64,000 bases of DNA, from the NCBI GenBank assembly GCA_910579275.1, contig CAJTTO010000001.1, forward strand, positions 144,681 through 208,680, in the 5' to 3' direction. The notes beneath the pieces were generated by a model. The model was not told the origin of the DNA and searched no databases. It worked only from the letters and a program-made list of their open reading frames with translations. Shown in pieces: positions 53,901-62,833 of the stretch (the stretch's first letter is position 1; every line of letters starts with the position of its first letter). The position numbers and the translations under genes are program-made. This DNA comes from an uncultured Lachnospiraceae bacterium (GTDB taxonomy: Bacteria > Bacillota > Clostridia > Lachnospirales > Lachnospiraceae).

Positions 53901-54385
53901 AGACGGACAAGGGCAGTCCGGACATTGCCGAGATAGAGGCAGCGCTGCTGGATGAACTGAAAATGACAGGCATGGTCAGCGATGACGAGGAAGTGATAAG
54001 GCTTCTGGACAAGGATTTCGAGACAAAATCAACAGTCATTCCTGTCGCGCGGAAGAAGGACGGAAGCTTTACGCAGGCGTCAGCGGTACTGTCAGATAAG
54101 GATTTTGAGACGGTATCGGATTTCGTAAACCATAAAATTAAGGAACTTGGCACGTCCATATTGAACGGTGATATTGGTCTGAACCCATATGAGCAGAAGG
54201 AAACAGGCGCGTGTACATACTGCGCATACAAAGGCGTGTGCGGATTTGACAAGAAACTTGGTTCGGGGCTGGTCAGACATCTTGACGACTTGAATCAGGA
54301 GGATGCGATGGAGCGTATCCGGCAGAGCCTTGGAACTGGGGAAGGCATGGACGAAACAGAGAATAAAAACGGAGGTGTGCAGTGA
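50906..54385 (+). CDS. addB: ATP-dependent nuclease subunit B
   Basis: A 1159-residue subunit of the AddAB helicase-nuclease for double-strand break repair. N-terminal nucleotide-binding-like motif GASGSGKSYLL; C-terminal RecB-type nuclease motif VIDYKSGSRKFDLAALYYG. Cysteines for an iron-sulphur cluster occur in FASCAYAHF and near the C-terminus in CTYCAYKGVCGF, as in AddB. Length is normal. It overlaps addA by one base. Confidence 0.95.
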   Translation: MGLQFYIGASGSGKSYLLYDRIIAESQQNPHTNYLIVVPDQFTMQTQLEVVKKHPRKGILNIDVLSFGRLSHRIFEEVGGNDKPVLDDTGKSLVLRRVAAGIADKLGVMKRNIRKPGYISEVKSALSEFMQYGLGTKDVEKLCQYASKRNALAYKLKDLNLLYEGFLQYINERYITTEETLDILRKVLPKSRVVKDSVIVFDGFTGFTPIQYNVIQELMVLARDVIVTVTMDTREDAYTLDGEQKLFHLSKKTIHDLDRRCREAGVKREKDETITEETVYRYKGNAGLSHLERELFRYPYKEYSGAQENIHIFEASNPKEELRQVCLEIRRLVREKQYCYRDIAVVTGDMERYGFSARELFGLFDIPYFLDQTNKLVLNPFIEFIRSALLVVTQEYSYESVFHFLRCGMTDITPDETDRLENYCLNMGIRGRKAWNNRFTRRMKRQDEEAAELDALNAAREKITAMLEPLMKKKTEKVTGREFVKALYTFIVNASIEEKLAAYEQFFTEQGDFVRAKEYAQIYRLVMELLEQISGLLGEEELEIKEFADILDAGFAEIKVGTIPQTVDKVVIGDIQRTRLCEVKALFFVGVNDGIIPKGGGTGGILSDIDRAFLQESEYELAPTPRQQMYIQRLYLYLMMTKPTERLYLSYAKVDNEGKSIRPAYLVNTVTRLFPDIVITQPQTRPTEEQIESPADALAYLVRLLRKYAADDIGDEKQLFITLYDTYVRNEKYAPVLEQMKRAAFSYLSNADRNRIPRELAGMLYGQVLKNSVSRLEKFASCAYAHFLQYGLSLEERDKYSFESVDMGNVFHAVLESFSDRLAEEGYTWFDFPKEAGERIVEECLESYAVSYGETILYSSKRNEYMITRMRRILNRTVQTLQYQLKKGAFTPENFELSFQMTSDLDAVNIALSEEERLQLIGRIDRVDTCRKEDKLYVKVIDYKSGSRKFDLAALYYGLQLQLVVYMNAAMEVQKKKNPDTRVIPAAMLYYHVSDPMTETDKGSPDIAEIEAALLDELKMTGMVSDDEEVIRLLDKDFETKSTVIPVARKKDGSFTQASAVLSDKDFETVSDFVNHKIKELGTSILNGDIGLNPYEQKETGACTYCAYKGVCGFDKKLGSGLVRHLDDLNQEDAMERIRQSLGTGEGMDETENKNGGVQ

Positions 54386-57300
54386 TGGCAGTGCATTTTA
54401 CGCCCGACCAGCAGCGGGTTATTGACACCAGGGACTGCAATATCCTTGTATCGGCAGCTGCCGGAAGCGGTAAGACTGCGGTGCTGGTGGAGCGCATCAT
54501 ACAGATGATAACAGACGACAGCCACCCTGTCGACATTGACCGGCTTTTGATTGTGACATTCACCTCTGCCGCGGCGGCGCAGATGCGTGAGCGTATCAGC
54601 AGGGCAGTGTCGCAGAAGCTGGAAGAAAATCCGGAGAACGAGCATTTGCAGCGACAGGCGTCGCTGATACACAATGCCCAGATTACGACGATTGACTCGT
54701 TCTGCCTGTTTGTCATCCGTAACAATTTCAACGAGATTGGTCTTGACCCGGCTTTCCGCGTGGCGGATGAGAGTGAGGTGAAGATGCTCGAGGCGGATGT
54801 GATGGAAAAGCTTCTGGAGGACGCGCATACGGAACCGACCGAGCGTTTCTTACATTTTGTGGAGTGCTATAGTACGGGGACGACGGAAAAAAAGATAGAG
54901 GAGGCGATTCTCCGGCTGTACCATTTTTCCATGAGCTATCCGTTTCCGGAGCAGTGGATTGCCGAGCGTCTTGAGGATTACAGGCTTTCGGATGTCAGTG
55001 CGCTTTCCGGGAAAAAATGGTTTCAGGGTGCGCTTGCCTATATCGGGACGATTTTGCAGGAGTGCAAAAACAGGCTCCGGCAGGCATTGGAGATAGCAGG
55101 CAGCGCGGGAGGTCCCGTCCAGTATACGGAAAACCTGATTGCGGACATTGAGCTTATGGAACGGTTCCAGGGGGCATCGGGTTATAATGAACTGTATGAT
55201 TTGTTCACCTATGCCGCATTTGGGAGACTCTCCGCCAAAAAGACAGAGGGGGTGGACCCTGTCCTGAAGGACATGGTTAAGGCGATACGCGACGAAGTCA
55301 AAAAAAATATTGCGGATTTGAAAAAGTTTCTGTTCCAGATTTCTGCGGAGGACACATTAAATGATATGGCGGTCTGTCAGGAGATGGTGGAGGAGCTGGT
55401 TGCGCTGACGCTCGACTTCAAAAAGATGCTGGACGCGTCAAAGCGGGATAAAAATGTGATTGACTTTTCGGACATGGAACATTTTGCCTTGCAGATTCTT
55501 TTGGAGCGGGATGCGGAGGGAACAGTGGTACCGAGGAACACGGCGCTTGAACTGCAGGATTATTTTGAGGAAATCATGATAGACGAGTATCAGGATTCCA
55601 ATGAGGTGCAGGAGCTGCTGCTCAAATGTATATCCGGAGAGGAAAAGGGGCGCTTTAACCGGTTTATGGTGGGGGACGTCAAGCAGAGCATCTACAAGTT
55701 CCGTCTGGCAAGGCCAGAGATTTTTATGGAAAAATATGACACATATGTCACAAAATGCGACGGCGGGAACAGGGTCAGGATTGACCTGAGCATGAATTTC
55801 AGAAGCCGCAGGGAAGTGACGGACGCAACGAATTTCATATGCAGTCAGCTGATGACAGCCAAGGTCGGAAATGTGGAATATGACGACAGGGCGGCGCTTT
55901 ATGTAGGTGCATCCTATCCCGAACCACAAAGCAGCGGCTGCTATCAGACAGAGCTTTTGATTGCCACGCCGGATTCCTTGGTGCAGGATGATGCGGGAGA
56001 TGGCAGAGCATATTCGGAAAAAGAGATTGAGGCGTTGATGGTGGCGGAACGCATCCGGCAGATGGTGGGAAAATTTCCGGTCACGGATGCAGCAGGAGAG
56101 CAGCGGCGTGCAAAATATTCGGATATTGTACTTCTCTTTAGGGCGACTTCAGGCTGGGACGAGGACTTTAGACGTATTTTGTCGGAGCAGGGAATTCCGG
56201 TACATGTCACCAGCAGGACAGGATATTTTGAGACGCTTGAAATACAGGGAATCGTCAATATTCTGCGGGTGCTCGACAATCCTTTGCAGGACATCGCGCT
56301 TTTTGGCGTGCTGCGGCTTCCGTATTTTGATTTTTCCGAGGAGGAGATTGCGCAAATCCGGTGTTATGCGAGGGATCATTGTGAAAAAAAACTGTTCCTG
56401 TATGAACAGATAACATTTTACCACGAACAGATGACGCATACTGACGGGATGGCAGACGGCGTATCACCGGAAAAGGTGGGACGTTTTCTGACAATGATAT
56501 CCCAGTATCGCCAAAAGGTTGCCTACACGTCAATCAAGGAGCTTTTACAGCAGCTGATAACGGAAATGGGCTATGATGCCTATGTCGGTTCCCTGCCGGG
56601 AGGTGACCAGCGGACAGCCAATTTGGAGCTGCTGCTCGAAAAGGCGGGTGCCTTTCAAAAGACAAGTTTTTACGGGCTGTTTCATTTTATCCGCTATCTG
56701 GAAACCGTACAGGATCAGGAGGTTGATTTTGGAGAGGCGAATATTCTGGATGAGAACGCGGACGTCGTGCGCATTATGACAATTCACAAAAGCAAAGGGC
56801 TGGAATTTCCGATATGTTTTGTCTGCGGTCTGTCAAAACAGTTTAACCAGATGGATATGCGGCAGAGCATCCTGATGGATGTGGAGCTTGGAATCGGTGT
56901 GGACTACATAGATCCCGAGCTTCGCCTGAAACGCAAGACCATGCGCAAAAATGTGGTAGCACAGCGCATGAAGGAAGACACGCGCGGGGAGGATTTGCGT
57001 GTGCTCTATGTGGCGCTGACCCGGGCAAAGGAAAAACTGATTCTCTCAGGATATGTCGGTGACATAGACAAGAAGCTTGCCAGCCACATACACCTGACGA
57101 TGGAGGATGCCCCAAAGCTGCCGTATTCCGTTATGATGAATGCAGGCTCCTATATGGACATGATTCTGGCATCCCTGATGCGCCATTCCTGTATGCAGGA
57201 AGTGCTTGCGGAAAGGGGATATGAATGGGCGGGACACCAGCTGCCTTATCGGGAAGCTCCGATTAGGCTTGAGATATACAGGGAAGCGGACAGCCTGTCA

Positions 57301-58185
57301 GAAAGACTGGGCGCGCAGATTAAGGAACAGGGAAGGTCGTTTGAACTGCGGGAAGAACTGGAACACGCAGGCGCATATTCCGACAAAAAGCTTGCCGACA
57401 GGCTGCGGAAAAAACTGCACAATCCTTACGCATATGCTTATCTGGAAGGTCTCACGGTAAAGACAACGGTATCGGAACTGAAGAAAGCCTCATATGAGGA
57501 GACCGTGTCCGAGTCGGATGAACTGATTGCGATGCCAAGGGAAAGCTATATACCCGATTTTGCGGTTGACGTGTCAGAAGCCGCGGGGGATGGCATAACC
57601 GCTCCGGAGACAGAGCGCTTGGCAAGGGCACAGACAGGGACTCAGTATGGTACGGCAGTGCACAAGGTGATGGAACTGCTGTCCTTCTCAAAAAAGCTCC
57701 GTTTGGACAATCCGCAGGATGAGGCGGCAAGAAAACGCTTATATGCCGTTTTAAAAGAGGAGCAGGAGCAGTGGACTGCCGAAGGCTTTGTTACCGGGGA
57801 GGAACTGGCATGTGTCGGCATGAACAAAATCATGGGATTTTTTTATTCGGGTTTGTCGCAGCGGATGATTGCCGCAATGGCGCGGAAGGAACTGTTCAAG
57901 GAGCAGCCATTTGTCCTCGGAATCGGTGCCGATAAGCTGGATGCGGGATTTCCGGCATCAGAGACTGTCTTGGTTCAGGGTGTCATTGACGTATTTTTTT
58001 ATGAAAATGATGAGATTGTGCTTGCAGACTACAAGACAGATAAGGTAAGCTGTAGGGAAGAACTGATAAAACGATATCAGACACAGCTTGATTATTACCA
58101 GATGGCACTCGAACAAATAACAGGCAAAAGAGTGAAGGAGCGGTATCTTTATTCATTCTGCCTGCAGGAGGAGATTTGCGTTTAA
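54385..58185 (+). CDS. addA: ATP-dependent helicase/nuclease subunit A
   Basis: A 1266-residue UvrD/Rep-type (SF1) helicase fused to a RecB-type nuclease. Walker A is VSAAAGSGKTAVLVERI, motif II lies in IDEYQDSN, helicase motif VI includes VALTRAKEKL, and the nuclease motif is LADYKTDKV near the C-terminus. ATG at 54385 shares its A with the addB TGA stop and is set by GGAGGTG 7 bp upstream. It works with AddB in resecting double-strand ends toward Chi sites. Confidence 0.95.
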   Translation: MAVHFTPDQQRVIDTRDCNILVSAAAGSGKTAVLVERIIQMITDDSHPVDIDRLLIVTFTSAAAAQMRERISRAVSQKLEENPENEHLQRQASLIHNAQITTIDSFCLFVIRNNFNEIGLDPAFRVADESEVKMLEADVMEKLLEDAHTEPTERFLHFVECYSTGTTEKKIEEAILRLYHFSMSYPFPEQWIAERLEDYRLSDVSALSGKKWFQGALAYIGTILQECKNRLRQALEIAGSAGGPVQYTENLIADIELMERFQGASGYNELYDLFTYAAFGRLSAKKTEGVDPVLKDMVKAIRDEVKKNIADLKKFLFQISAEDTLNDMAVCQEMVEELVALTLDFKKMLDASKRDKNVIDFSDMEHFALQILLERDAEGTVVPRNTALELQDYFEEIMIDEYQDSNEVQELLLKCISGEEKGRFNRFMVGDVKQSIYKFRLARPEIFMEKYDTYVTKCDGGNRVRIDLSMNFRSRREVTDATNFICSQLMTAKVGNVEYDDRAALYVGASYPEPQSSGCYQTELLIATPDSLVQDDAGDGRAYSEKEIEALMVAERIRQMVGKFPVTDAAGEQRRAKYSDIVLLFRATSGWDEDFRRILSEQGIPVHVTSRTGYFETLEIQGIVNILRVLDNPLQDIALFGVLRLPYFDFSEEEIAQIRCYARDHCEKKLFLYEQITFYHEQMTHTDGMADGVSPEKVGRFLTMISQYRQKVAYTSIKELLQQLITEMGYDAYVGSLPGGDQRTANLELLLEKAGAFQKTSFYGLFHFIRYLETVQDQEVDFGEANILDENADVVRIMTIHKSKGLEFPICFVCGLSKQFNQMDMRQSILMDVELGIGVDYIDPELRLKRKTMRKNVVAQRMKEDTRGEDLRVLYVALTRAKEKLILSGYVGDIDKKLASHIHLTMEDAPKLPYSVMMNAGSYMDMILASLMRHSCMQEVLAERGYEWAGHQLPYREAPIRLEIYREADSLSERLGAQIKEQGRSFELREELEHAGAYSDKKLADRLRKKLHNPYAYAYLEGLTVKTTVSELKKASYEETVSESDELIAMPRESYIPDFAVDVSEAAGDGITAPETERLARAQTGTQYGTAVHKVMELLSFSKKLRLDNPQDEAARKRLYAVLKEEQEQWTAEGFVTGEELACVGMNKIMGFFYSGLSQRMIAAMARKELFKEQPFVLGIGADKLDAGFPASETVLVQGVIDVFFYENDEIVLADYKTDKVSCREELIKRYQTQLDYYQMALEQITGKRVKERYLYSFCLQEEICV

Positions 58186-58221
58186 GCGGTTTTGGGGCTT
58201 TAAGTCATATGGAGGTTATGT

Positions 58222-58887
58222 ATGTTTCAATATATTTTGTTTGATTTGGACGGCACACTGACAGACCCGAAGATTGGGATTACAAGCTCGGTGCAGTATG
58301 CACTGTGTGCACTTGGCATAGAGGAGCCTTCGCTTGACAGGCTTGAGCCGTTCATCGGACCGCCGCTGGCGGATAGCTTCAGGGAGTTTTACCATCTTGG
58401 CGAAGAGCAGATTCAGACAGCGATCGCCAAGTACCGTGAGCGGTTCGCCGATCAGGGCATTTACGAAAATGAAATTTATCCCGGGATTGCAGACATGCTC
58501 AGGATATTGAAAGCGGGCGGCAAAAAGCTTGCAATCGCATCGAGCAAGCCGACGGAGTACGTCGAGCGGATACTGGATTACTTTGATATCAGGGCATATT
58601 TTGACATTATTGTGGGAAGTAACATGGACGGAACGCGCAGCAAAAAGGAAGAAGTGGTCGAGGAGGCATTGCGGCAGCTGATTCCCACGGGACTGTCGGA
58701 AACTGGAAAACAATCGAGTGTCGCAATGGTAGGTGACCGCAGATTCGACATAGAAGGCGCAAAGGCGCACGGCATTTTTTCGGTGGGCGTGTCCTTCGGC
58801 TACGCGCCGGAGGGAGAGCTGGATCAGGCGGGTGCAGATCGGATTGCGGACACAGTGGATGGTCTGTTGGAGGCTTTGAATGGCTAG
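58222..58887 (+). CDS. HAD-family hydrolase, phosphoglycolate phosphatase-like
   Basis: A 221-residue cytoplasmic phosphatase. Motif 1 is FDLDGTLTD, motif 2 the S of IASSKP, and motif 3/4 MVGDRRFDIEGAKAHG. The cap domain (about 18-85) is the helical type seen in Gph/PpaX proteins. The substrate is not determinable from sequence. The gene is 36 bp after addA and overlaps the CPBP gene by 8 bp. Confidence 0.9.
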   Translation: MFQYILFDLDGTLTDPKIGITSSVQYALCALGIEEPSLDRLEPFIGPPLADSFREFYHLGEEQIQTAIAKYRERFADQGIYENEIYPGIADMLRILKAGGKKLAIASSKPTEYVERILDYFDIRAYFDIIVGSNMDGTRSKKEEVVEEALRQLIPTGLSETGKQSSVAMVGDRRFDIEGAKAHGIFSVGVSFGYAPEGELDQAGADRIADTVDGLLEALNG

Positions 58888-59749
58888 AATTGTACAAAAG
58901 CGGACGAAACGTACACAGAAGTTCGCCTATATCTTAAAACCTTTTGTTGTTTACATGCTGGTAAAGACAGCTGTGATGCTCGTGCTTGCAATCCTAATCC
59001 CGTCGCTCCCGATAACAGGGATTGCGGCGTGGGTGGAGCATAACGCCCCGCAGCTTAGCGCAGTCGTAAATGCTGCGGCGAGTATGGCTGCGGCAGCATT
59101 TCTGTTAAAAGACTTTCTGATAGAGGTCAGCACGACTGGTGAAATTGACATTGACCAGAATGTATTTAGGCAATTTGCCGGCTTTCTGCGGCATGGCTTT
59201 TGGGGGGAGCGAAAGGCAGGGAATGCAGTCAGCCTGATACTGTGTGCATTACTGGGCATCACTGCGTCCTTTGCGTTCAATATACTGGTGGAGCTGACCA
59301 TGCTCCGCTCGGAAAAATATGAGACTGTGGAAGCGATTCAGTACTCTGTTCCAGTGTGGCTGGGCATCCTGCTCTATGGAATCATTTCCCCCATGGTGGA
59401 GGAAATGGTGTTTCGCGGTATCATTTTCAACCGCACCAGAAAGTTTTTTGGCGTTGTGAAAGCGGCGGTTTTTTCCGCGCTCCTGTTTGGTTTTTTTCAT
59501 GGAAATCTGCTGCAATTTCTATATGGTACGGCAATGGGGATGCTGATGGCGGTCTGCTACGAATGCTGCGGATGCTTTGCCGCACCCGTGCTGCTGCACA
59601 TGTCCGCCAACCTTTTTGTGTTCCTGATGTCAACACAGCCATGGACTGCGTTTTTAATCACGCCTGTCTGGTGCGTGGTTTTTATGGCACTTTCAGTGGC
59701 GGCCATGGCATTGATAATAACGGCAAGAGAACGTCTGGAGAATAAGTAG
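58880..59749 (+). CDS. CPBP-family intramembrane protease
   Basis: A 289-residue polytopic membrane protein with about eight hydrophobic segments. The CPBP (Abi/CAAX protease-like) motifs are present: EEMVFRG with the EExxxR pattern, FGFFHGN, and HMSANLF with HxxxN. Members are Rce1-like glutamic proteases or bacteriocin-immunity proteins. No prenylated or bacteriocin substrate is visible nearby, except the possible export genes 1.2 kb downstream. ATG overlaps the HAD gene end. Confidence 0.88.
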   Translation: MARIVQKRTKRTQKFAYILKPFVVYMLVKTAVMLVLAILIPSLPITGIAAWVEHNAPQLSAVVNAAASMAAAAFLLKDFLIEVSTTGEIDIDQNVFRQFAGFLRHGFWGERKAGNAVSLILCALLGITASFAFNILVELTMLRSEKYETVEAIQYSVPVWLGILLYGIISPMVEEMVFRGIIFNRTRKFFGVVKAAVFSALLFGFFHGNLLQFLYGTAMGMLMAVCYECCGCFAAPVLLHMSANLFVFLMSTQPWTAFLITPVWCVVFMALSVAAMALIITARERLENK

Positions 59750-59775
59750 CAATCGGGAAGAGAACAAGAGCCTTT

Positions 59776-59930
59776 TCCCATATGGCGTTAAGAGGTAACC
59801 GTTCGGACTTCTGTTACAGGCATCAATCCATATAGTGTGGTTTGGTGATTCTCAATCCCAACGCTGATTCATGTTGGGATGTCGCAATATAGTATCCCAT
59901 ATGCCGCTTCGGCGGCTTCACTATAGAATG
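59776..59930. other. Palindrome-rich intergenic segment
   Basis: Non-coding and rich in inverted repeats: ATCCCAAC / GTTGGGAT (59855-59862 with 59873-59880), TATAGT / ACTATA bracketing a CCGC-TTC-GGCGG hairpin (about 59888-59925), and two near-identical 11-mers CCCATATGGCG and CCCATATGCCG about 118 bp apart. It could be a decayed miniature element or a structured RNA 3' region. No family is recognised. Confidence 0.35.
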
Positions 59931-59934
59931 TGCG

Positions 59935-59963
59935 AAAGGGCAGGCTTAACAGCCTACCCTTTT
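59935..59963. terminator. Terminator between convergent CPBP and flavin reductase genes
   Basis: AAAGGGCAGGCT / AGCCTACCCTTTT stem with one mismatch and a TAAC loop. It has A- and T-rich flanks and could act in both directions. Confidence 0.7.
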
Positions 59964-59986
59964 ATAATGGAAAATATGATGCTATA

Positions 59987-60490
59987 TTACCGTGCCATCA
60001 GTTCAATAATTTCCCCGACATACATGGTGTGCATATCGCCGTCCTGATACCACTTGGACACCTCCGGTGAGAGAAAGGAATCTTCTGTCAGTCTGGTGGC
60101 GGACAGCTTATGGCATAAAAGGACAAAGCTGCCTTCGTCGATAAACGGAATGGAATGCTTATAATTCCATGTAAGCCCCGCTTCCTTGACCTTGTCTTTG
60201 TTACGTCCGGAGTGGGAGCCGCAGTAGTTGAGAGCCTTCTTGTATTCTTTCCCCATAAACGAGATGGAGAAGAAGTCTCCCGCGTCAATAAATTCTTTGG
60301 TATACCTTGAGTCTCGCACAAAGATAAAGGCAACATTTTTGCCCCAGAGCACGCCGACACCTCCCCAGCTGACGGTCATGGTGTTGGCTTTCTGTTTGGA
60401 ACCAGCAGATACAAGCGCCCAATCTTTTCCGATTGTTTCAAATGGATTTAATTCCAGATTCTCAACTGGAATCGGTTGAAAAACATGCAT
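59987..60490 (-). CDS. Flavin reductase family protein
   Basis: A 167-residue flavin-binding split-barrel protein. Features of the FMN-binding flavin reductase-like group are NTMTVSWGGVGVLWGKNVAFIFVRDSRYT (in part: TMTVSWGGVGVLWGK) and FFSISFM. It probably binds FMN and acts as an oxidoreductase. The start follows AAAAGGAG with 8-bp spacing, and a good promoter lies at 60523-60552. It is a single-gene transcript convergent with the CPBP gene. Confidence 0.85.
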   Translation of the reverse strand: MHVFQPIPVENLELNPFETIGKDWALVSAGSKQKANTMTVSWGGVGVLWGKNVAFIFVRDSRYTKEFIDAGDFFSISFMGKEYKKALNYCGSHSGRNKDKVKEAGLTWNYKHSIPFIDEGSFVLLCHKLSATRLTEDSFLSPEVSKWYQDGDMHTMYVGEIIELMAR

Positions 60491-60522
60491 GATAGATTCT
60501 CCTTTTACATTTATTATTTTAT

Positions 60523-60552
60523 ATTATAACGCCATGAAGGGGGATTTGGCAA
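60523..60552 (-). promoter_or_regulatory. Promoter of the flavin reductase gene
   Basis: On the minus strand: TTGCCA (60552-60547), 18-bp spacer, TATAAT (60528-60523). From 60553 to 60763 nothing recognisable is seen. Confidence 0.6.
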
Positions 60553-60763
60553 TATTTAGGAGGGGGGGAAATTTGAAAAGTGGGAAGTTATGGGTGGTTA
60601 TTGCTGTAGGTTATTAAAACAACTGATTAAAGATGTCATCCGTCATTGCATGAATGTTTTGTCGAAAGTGATAAATGAAAAGGAGCAGGCGTGATTTGAG
60701 AACTATTCGCTGAATTTAGTATATGAGATATAAAAATATTCTTTACATTCCCATTTTGTTTAT

Positions 60764-60800
60764 TTGCCTAAAATGTTGCCATCGTGTATACTGATATCAG
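60764..60800 (+). promoter_or_regulatory. Promoter and overlapping palindrome before the ABC exporter genes
   Basis: TTGCCT (60764-60769), 17-bp spacer, TATACT (60787-60792). A perfect 10-bp palindrome, CTGATATCAG (60791-60800), overlaps the -10 and the likely start point, so it may be an operator. About 190 nt of leader follow, including CACGA / TCGTG arms near 60825-60850. Confidence 0.45.
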
Positions 60801-60993
60801 AGGAACGCTAAAGGAAAGTGCACACGATGACACTCACGATGTCGTGTAAACAGTAAAATCAGTCAATGCCAAGGATTATTTTAAGGAATGGAGTCATAGA
60901 ATCAAGTGCCCAAGCTCTGGATTGTGGAAGTTTACTTTTTTGAAGCTTCAAAGACAGCCAGAGGCAGGGCTTTACAAAGGCGGTGTCGCTCGG

Positions 60994-62811
60994 ATGTTGG
61001 AAATTCGTTATTCGGAAAAGAAGAAAATGATAATAAAAAAGTATAACAGGGTTCTTTTTATAACAAATATTTTTAAATACATTCCATGGCAGGCTACCGC
61101 CGCAATGGGATATATCTTAGTATTTTCGCTGTTGCCAGCGTTTCAGACATTGGCAACAGCGGCTTTTGTGGATTCGGCGGATCTGGTATTTAAGGGGGAA
61201 CAGGCGTATGAGTCTGTTTTTCTTCCTTTATTTTGTATTGCAGCAAGTTTAGTCTATCAAAACATGATGCCTATGGTGAATAATCTGATTAGTGTGTCAG
61301 CTCAGAATCAGTTGCGTATAGTATTAAAGACCCAAGTAGTTTGTAAACAGACAAGGCTTAAGTATCAATATCTGGAAAATGAGGACACCTGTGACTTGAT
61401 CGGAAGAGTCTGTCAGGAGATTGACAGAAAGTTCTGGGAGGCGTATGTGAATTTATTAAATGGTGTGAGGCTGGGTATTAATATTGTTTCCATGATTGTG
61501 ATCGTTATGGCGCATACGTGGTTGGGGGGCGTTTTAATTATTGCGGTTTCGATACCACTTCTTTATTTGGCAGAGCTCATGGGGGGAAGCAATTATCAAA
61601 TGGAGAAAGATGTGGAATCTCTCAAACGAAGATATCACTATTTTGGACAGATATTGACAGAAAGGGAATATGCATATGAGAGAAAACTTTTCGGATATAG
61701 CAGCTTAATTAAGGATAAATATAAGAAACTGTTTAACCAGTCTTATCAGGTGGAAACCAAGATTTTGCGGAAAAGTTATACTCATATGAAAAGTGGGTCT
61801 ATAATTACGATCTTGATTGGAATGGTCATTATGGCAATCCTTCTTCCAAGTCTTGAAAGGGGAAATATGAGTGCCGGTATTTATATTGGATTGGTCGGTG
61901 CTGTATTTGGGCTTGTTCAGAGTATGTCATGGCAGATGTCCAGTGTTGTACTTGGTCTGGCACGTCTTAAAGAATATTTGAAGGATTATCAGGCGTTCAT
62001 GGATATGGAGGAGGAGGACGAGGCATGTACAGAACCATGGATTGATGAAAACTTTTTATTTCAATCCATGGAATTCCGCAATGTAACTTTCCGATATCCA
62101 GGGATGGGGGATGATGTTCTGAATAACTGCTCATTTCAGCTGAACAGTGAAAAAACCTATGCCTTTGTAGGCGCTAATGGGGCAGGAAAGACCACGATTA
62201 CAAAGTTGATTATGGGATTGTATGATACCTATGAGGGAGAGATTTTGATTAATGGGAGAGACATCAGAACATACGGTTATGCGGAGAGAAAAGGGATGAT
62301 TGCAGTGGCTTTTCAGGATTTTGCGCGATATGCCTTGCCAGTGGATCAAAACATACACCTTGGAAATATGGGAGAATATGACGAGGGACAAGTCCAAAAG
62401 GCTTTGGATAAAGTAGGACTTTGGGATGCGGTGGAAAACATGAAAGAAGGAATTCATACAAACCTTGGAAAACTTGAAGAAGAAAGCACAGATTTGTCTG
62501 GTGGACAATGGCAGAGATTGGAAGTTGCCAGATTGTTGTATGCCAGAAGGGCAATTAATATACTCGATGAGCCTACCGCATCATTGGATCCAATGGCGGA
62601 GACTCGTATCTATGAGCTGTTCCGAAGTGTGAGTCTCGGTCGGTTTGTGATCTATATTACTCATAGATTGGGTGCTGCAAGAATCGCGGATGAAATATTG
62701 GTATTAAAGGATGGACGTATTGCAGAAAAAGGCAGTCACGACCAGCTTGCGGCGCTGGAGAATGGCATCTACCATGCTATGTATGAAAGCCAGAGAAAAT
62801 GGTACGAATAA
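60994..62811 (+). CDS. ABC exporter, fused permease-ATPase
   Basis: A 605-residue half-transporter. The membrane domain (about 20-340) has about six hydrophobic segments. The ATPase domain follows, with Walker A GANGAGKTT (about 394), signature LSGGQWQRLEVARLL, Walker B INILDEPTASLD and the His of IYITHRLGAARIADEI. It probably pairs with the next gene product as a heterodimeric exporter. The start is uncertain: ATG 60994 or 61027, both with weak binding sites. Composition is AT-richer than the addAB region. No cargo peptide or modification enzyme gene is visible in the window. Confidence 0.8.
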   Translation: MLEIRYSEKKKMIIKKYNRVLFITNIFKYIPWQATAAMGYILVFSLLPAFQTLATAAFVDSADLVFKGEQAYESVFLPLFCIAASLVYQNMMPMVNNLISVSAQNQLRIVLKTQVVCKQTRLKYQYLENEDTCDLIGRVCQEIDRKFWEAYVNLLNGVRLGINIVSMIVIVMAHTWLGGVLIIAVSIPLLYLAELMGGSNYQMEKDVESLKRRYHYFGQILTEREYAYERKLFGYSSLIKDKYKKLFNQSYQVETKILRKSYTHMKSGSIITILIGMVIMAILLPSLERGNMSAGIYIGLVGAVFGLVQSMSWQMSSVVLGLARLKEYLKDYQAFMDMEEEDEACTEPWIDENFLFQSMEFRNVTFRYPGMGDDVLNNCSFQLNSEKTYAFVGANGAGKTTITKLIMGLYDTYEGEILINGRDIRTYGYAERKGMIAVAFQDFARYALPVDQNIHLGNMGEYDEGQVQKALDKVGLWDAVENMKEGIHTNLGKLEEESTDLSGGQWQRLEVARLLYARRAINILDEPTASLDPMAETRIYELFRSVSLGRFVIYITHRLGAARIADEILVLKDGRIAEKGSHDQLAALENGIYHAMYESQRKWYE

Positions 62812-62833
62812 AAATTATAGAGATGGAGTGGTA

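Noticed and set aside
60723..60794. 23-codon hydrophobic peptide frame upstream of the ABC exporter genes
   Set aside because: No ribosome binding site, and it overlaps the predicted -35 and -10 elements.
60866..60943. 25-codon frame considered as a peptide cargo for the exporter
   Set aside because: No ribosome binding site, no leader with double-Gly or similar cleavage motif, and no modification enzyme gene nearby.
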